From NCBI GenBank assembly GCA_011525385.1, contig WTGF01000009.1, positions 22,680 through 86,679 on the forward strand: a stretch of DNA of 64,000 bases. The letters run 5' to 3'. Source of the DNA: Chloroflexota bacterium. GTDB lineage: Bacteria; Chloroflexota; Anaerolineae; Aggregatilineales; Phototrophicaceae. Positions 61,596-64,000 of the stretch are shown here, piece after piece. The notes under the pieces are model-generated. The model did no database searches. It had not been told where the DNA came from and saw nothing but the letters and a program-made list of their open reading frames with translations. The position numbers were made by a program, and so were the translations under genes. How positions within the stretch are numbered: position 1 is the stretch's first letter; every line of letters starts with the position of its first letter.

Positions 61596-61775
61596 ATGTT
61601 CGCCTCCGACCAGCCAGTGGCTGGGGTTAAGATCCGCGTTCGTGAATAACTGGATTATAGCTCGGCAGCAGCAGGTATTGCGTCAAATCGCGCGGGCAGA
61701 GCTCAACTGACTCTTCCTGGATAGGGCGCCGGCATCGACCGGTTTTCTATTCTCGCTTGACGGATAGACCTGACA

Positions 61776-61781
61776 TATAAT
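61776..61781 (+). promoter_or_regulatory. Putative -10 box for the TSUP permease
   Basis: TATAAT about 60 bases before the GTG start. A TTGACG lies upstream but only 13 bases away, too close for a standard -35. Confidence 0.4.
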
Positions 61782-61840
61782 CGACGGTGATACTGAGTCC
61801 GACGCAAATTTTCTGAAACAGTCAGGCCAAGCGAGCCATC

Positions 61841-62578
61841 GTGGAAGAGACGCTTTTATTTGCACTGGTTGCCATCCTGATCGGATTCTCCAAAGGCGGC
61901 TTGGGAGGACCTGTTCCCGTTGCCTTGACGGTGCCGATTCTCTCTTTGATCATTGATCCGCAGGAGGCTGTCGGCCTGATTCTACCGCTGCTCATCTTCG
62001 CAGATGCCTTTGCGCTGTACTTTTACTGGAAGCAATGGGACAAAAAGCTTATGACGCTGATGCTGGTCCCGGCGCTGGTTGGGGTCGCGCTAGGCAGCTT
62101 CGTCCTCAAAGACATCGACGCGGTCACGCTCAAGCGGATCATCGGCGGATTAACCCTGGTCGCGCTCAGCTTCAAGATTGGCAGCGAGCGTTTACGTCGA
62201 CTGGCATATCATCCGCAAGCCTGGCATGGCTGGTTCGCTGGATGGGCTTCCGGCTTCGGATCGACCCTAGCCAATGTAGGCGCGCCGCCTTTCACGGCCT
62301 ATCTCTTGCTTCAACCTAACATGACGCCGCGTGTCTTTGTTGGCACGACCACCTTGTTTTTCGCCGTGATTAATCTGACCAAATTGCCCACCTACATCAC
62401 GATCGGCATTCTCGATCTATCCAAATTGCTGGCGATCGCCTGGGTATTCATCTTGATTCCCGTAGCGATTGCCGTCGCTCGCGCGATGATCGATCGCATT
62501 AATCACCGTACTTTTGAATGGATCATGATGGCGCCTTTGCTGATACTCAGCCTTTACCTGCTGCTTTCAGTTGAGTAG
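61841..62578 (+). CDS. TSUP family permease (TauE/SafE)
   Basis: A 245-residue membrane protein with about eight helices in two repeats. IGFSKGGLGGPVPVALTVP, LPLLIFADAFALYFYWKQWD and GFGSTLANVGAPPFTAYLL are family signatures. TSUP proteins move sulfite, sulfoacetate or related anions; the substrate here is unknown. GTG at 61841 is the start. The end overlaps the convergent aminotransferase gene by 12 bases. Confidence 0.9.
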   Translation: MEETLLFALVAILIGFSKGGLGGPVPVALTVPILSLIIDPQEAVGLILPLLIFADAFALYFYWKQWDKKLMTLMLVPALVGVALGSFVLKDIDAVTLKRIIGGLTLVALSFKIGSERLRRLAYHPQAWHGWFAGWASGFGSTLANVGAPPFTAYLLLQPNMTPRVFVGTTTLFFAVINLTKLPTYITIGILDLSKLLAIAWVFILIPVAIAVARAMIDRINHRTFEWIMMAPLLILSLYLLLSVE

Positions 62579-63814
62579 CCAGTTTCCTAGTTCTTCGATT
62601 CCCTGCAACATTTTTGCGGCATGACCAAAGATGTCCTGCGCGGGATTCTTGGCATCTTGCAATGCCGCGTCGCCATCAAAGTCGACATAGGCCAGACGAG
62701 CGGTCAGATCTTTGGAATCCATAGCAAACGCGCTCCCAGGCAGCAGCGCTACGCCCGTCGCTTTCAGCAATTCCCCGCAGAGCGCTTCATCATCATCAAT
62801 CCCTCTCGCCGCCAAAGCATCAGCAAAGGGACGAAAGTCCAATAGCAGGTAGAACCCCCCTTGCGGTGGATGAGCGCGGACGCCCGTTTTTGCCAATGCA
62901 GTTTGAACAAGTTTGCCAATGTCCGACAGCACGCGTCGTTGCCCGGCAAGCAATCCCTGCAACTCAGCATCCATTTCGTAGGCAGTTAGCGCGGCTACCT
63001 GTACCGGCGCTGACGCGCAGGAATAGGTCTCCGAACCCAGCCCAACCAAGGCAGCGCGCAAATCTCCTGGCGCGTCGGGGGGCAGGATCAAGGCGCCCAG
63101 ACGCCAGCCGCCGGCCCCACACCACTTCGAGAGCCCGGTTGTGACCAGCGTCCGCTCGGGGTACAAACTTGCCAGGGATACATGCTCGCCTCGGTGGTGC
63201 AGCAAGCCGTAGATTTCGTCCGAAACGACCCAAACTCCGTGCTCTCGCAGCACTTCGGAAAGCGCAAGTAATTCTGACCGCGTATAGGTTAGACCATCGG
63301 GATTGCCCGGGTAATTCAACAGCATTAGCTTGGCGCGGTCTCCCCGACCGTGGCGCGTGATGACTTCATCGAGCAGGCCCGGCAGGACGCGCCAGCGGTT
63401 TTCCCAAGTGGTGGGTACGCGATTGACGCAATGACCCGCGATACTCGCTTGCGGTGCGTAGGAAACCCAAGACGGTTCGGGTAGATAGATCTCAGCATTC
63501 TGGAATGCCTGCATGACATTGTAGAGCAATGGCTTTGTGCCTGGCGCGACCAGCACCTGCGCCATGTCAATCGGATAGCCGTCGATCTCGCAGTGGAAGG
63601 CGGCGATCTTCTCGCGCAATTCGGGCAAGCCCGCGACAGCGGTATACTCGGCGCGTCCCCGGGCTGACTGCAGGGCCGCTTGCACCCGTGGCGGCGGCGA
63701 GAAGGGCGATTCGCCAAATCCAAACTTGTAGACTTGGCGTCCACTGGCTTCTAGCGCCCCCATCATTTCGTTGAGGGACAGCGTTCCTGATTTCGCGACG
63801 CTGCGGAAGGTCAT
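62567..63814 (-). CDS. PLP-dependent aminotransferase, class I/II
   Basis: A 415-residue fold-type I aminotransferase. The PLP lysine is in TTGLSKWCGAGGWRLG, the Asn/Asp pair in LLNYPGNPDG and VWVVSDEIYGLL, and the C-terminal Arg in TARLAY (carboxylate-binding position). It resembles aspartate/aromatic aminotransferases; the substrate is not determinable. ATG at 63814 with AAGGTG upstream. Its stop overlaps the TSUP gene by 12 bases. Confidence 0.9.
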   Translation of the reverse strand: MTFRSVAKSGTLSLNEMMGALEASGRQVYKFGFGESPFSPPPRVQAALQSARGRAEYTAVAGLPELREKIAAFHCEIDGYPIDMAQVLVAPGTKPLLYNVMQAFQNAEIYLPEPSWVSYAPQASIAGHCVNRVPTTWENRWRVLPGLLDEVITRHGRGDRAKLMLLNYPGNPDGLTYTRSELLALSEVLREHGVWVVSDEIYGLLHHRGEHVSLASLYPERTLVTTGLSKWCGAGGWRLGALILPPDAPGDLRAALVGLGSETYSCASAPVQVAALTAYEMDAELQGLLAGQRRVLSDIGKLVQTALAKTGVRAHPPQGGFYLLLDFRPFADALAARGIDDDEALCGELLKATGVALLPGSAFAMDSKDLTARLAYVDFDGDAALQDAKNPAQDIFGHAAKMLQGIEELGNWLLN

Positions 63815-63988
63815 CTAGCACCTTTGTAAGCCCGGTTGACTAAACATAAACGCCCGTTATTGTACAATATGTCCCGCGCAAAGCCATGGAGCGAGCGCTT
63901 AATGAAGCGCGATTCGTCCCCCAATACCCCAAAGTTACCCTGATTTTGACCCGTTTTTGAGTAACAGTATAGATACAGTATGTATACG

Positions 63989-64000
63989 GGGGGGGGGGGG
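63989..64000. other. Terminal G run at contig edge
   Basis: The window ends in twelve consecutive G. This is probably a sequencing or assembly artefact at a contig end (a no-signal G tail), not genomic sequence. The preceding ~100 bases should also be treated with caution. Confidence 0.7.

Noticed and set aside
63892..63910. GCGCTT/AAGCGC hairpin near the contig end
   Set aside because: Only six pairs and close to a low-quality end; not strong enough to call.
1..64000. CRISPR arrays, insertion sequences, prophage
   Set aside because: No regularly spaced direct repeats, transposase, integrase or phage structural genes were seen.

Overview
This window looks like a piece of a bacterial chromosome, most likely from a Chloroflexota (Anaerolineae-like) genome. 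That assignment is an inference from gene content and protein style: a nusA-ylxR-infB-rbfA-nrnA-truB-ribF cluster, a DUF1385/YqhQ membrane protein, an esterase-CapA fusion, a LIC_10190-like membrane protein and mreBCD together with minCDE. No rRNA or other marker in the window fixes the taxonomy. Coding density is high, and there is no prophage, insertion sequence, CRISPR array or plasmid function. The last bases are a G run at a contig edge and look like an assembly artefact.

Layout. 1-6856 (+): transcription/translation/RNA cluster (3' part of nusA, ylxR, infB, rbfA, nrnA, truB, ribF). 6844-8592 (-): two small uncharacterised genes leading into era. 8690-10363 (+): histidine phosphatase and malate dehydrogenase. 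10423-13422 (-): PspC-like protein, MATE transporter, a repeat-rich gap and fmt. 13488-17845 (+): recJ, yqhQ and a polytopic membrane protein. 17846-18453: a 600-base gap holding hairpins and repeat remnants. 18454-21840 (-): mutS with an abutting sulfotransferase. 22055-26318 (+): ROK kinase, soluble GAF-PAS histidine kinase, secreted clan-A glycoside hydrolase. 26407-38420 (-, apart from one small + gene): secreted PPC/lectin-like protein, membrane proteins, methyltransferase, phosphomannomutase, a Clp ATPase with a degenerate first AAA module, GH3 hexosaminidase, esterase-CapA fusion and an atypical response regulator. 38489-39889 (-): tilS. 40093-49676 (+): a cell-shape and division-site cluster (mreB, mreC, mreD, PBP2, unknown membrane protein, minC, minD, minE, rodA). 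49829-51489 (+): gltX and tRNA-Gln(CUG). 51570-63814: membrane proteins, a Schlafen/AlbA_2 ATPase, rplS, a LysM lipoprotein, uppP, crcB, MFS exporter, B3/4 protein, methyltransferase, TSUP permease and aminotransferase.

Functional themes. The cluster from 40 to 50 kb supplies the rod-shape elongation machine and the Min system. uppP (lipid carrier recycling), the GH3 enzyme, the LysM lipoprotein and the CapA-like fusion are further envelope genes. The nusA-ribF block, era, fmt, tilS, gltX, rplS and the tRNA gene serve translation; recJ and mutS serve DNA repair.

The most interesting non-coding signal is a family of about 100-base structured repeats. At least four long copies and two shorter relatives occur in both orientations, only in intergenic gaps (about 15.24, 18.3, 41.2, 41.36, 49.7 and 58.07 kb), with stems preserved despite base changes. 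The most interesting protein-level oddities are the response regulator with Glu at the phospho-acceptor position, the Clp ATPase with a dead first nucleotide site and the esterase-CapA fusion.
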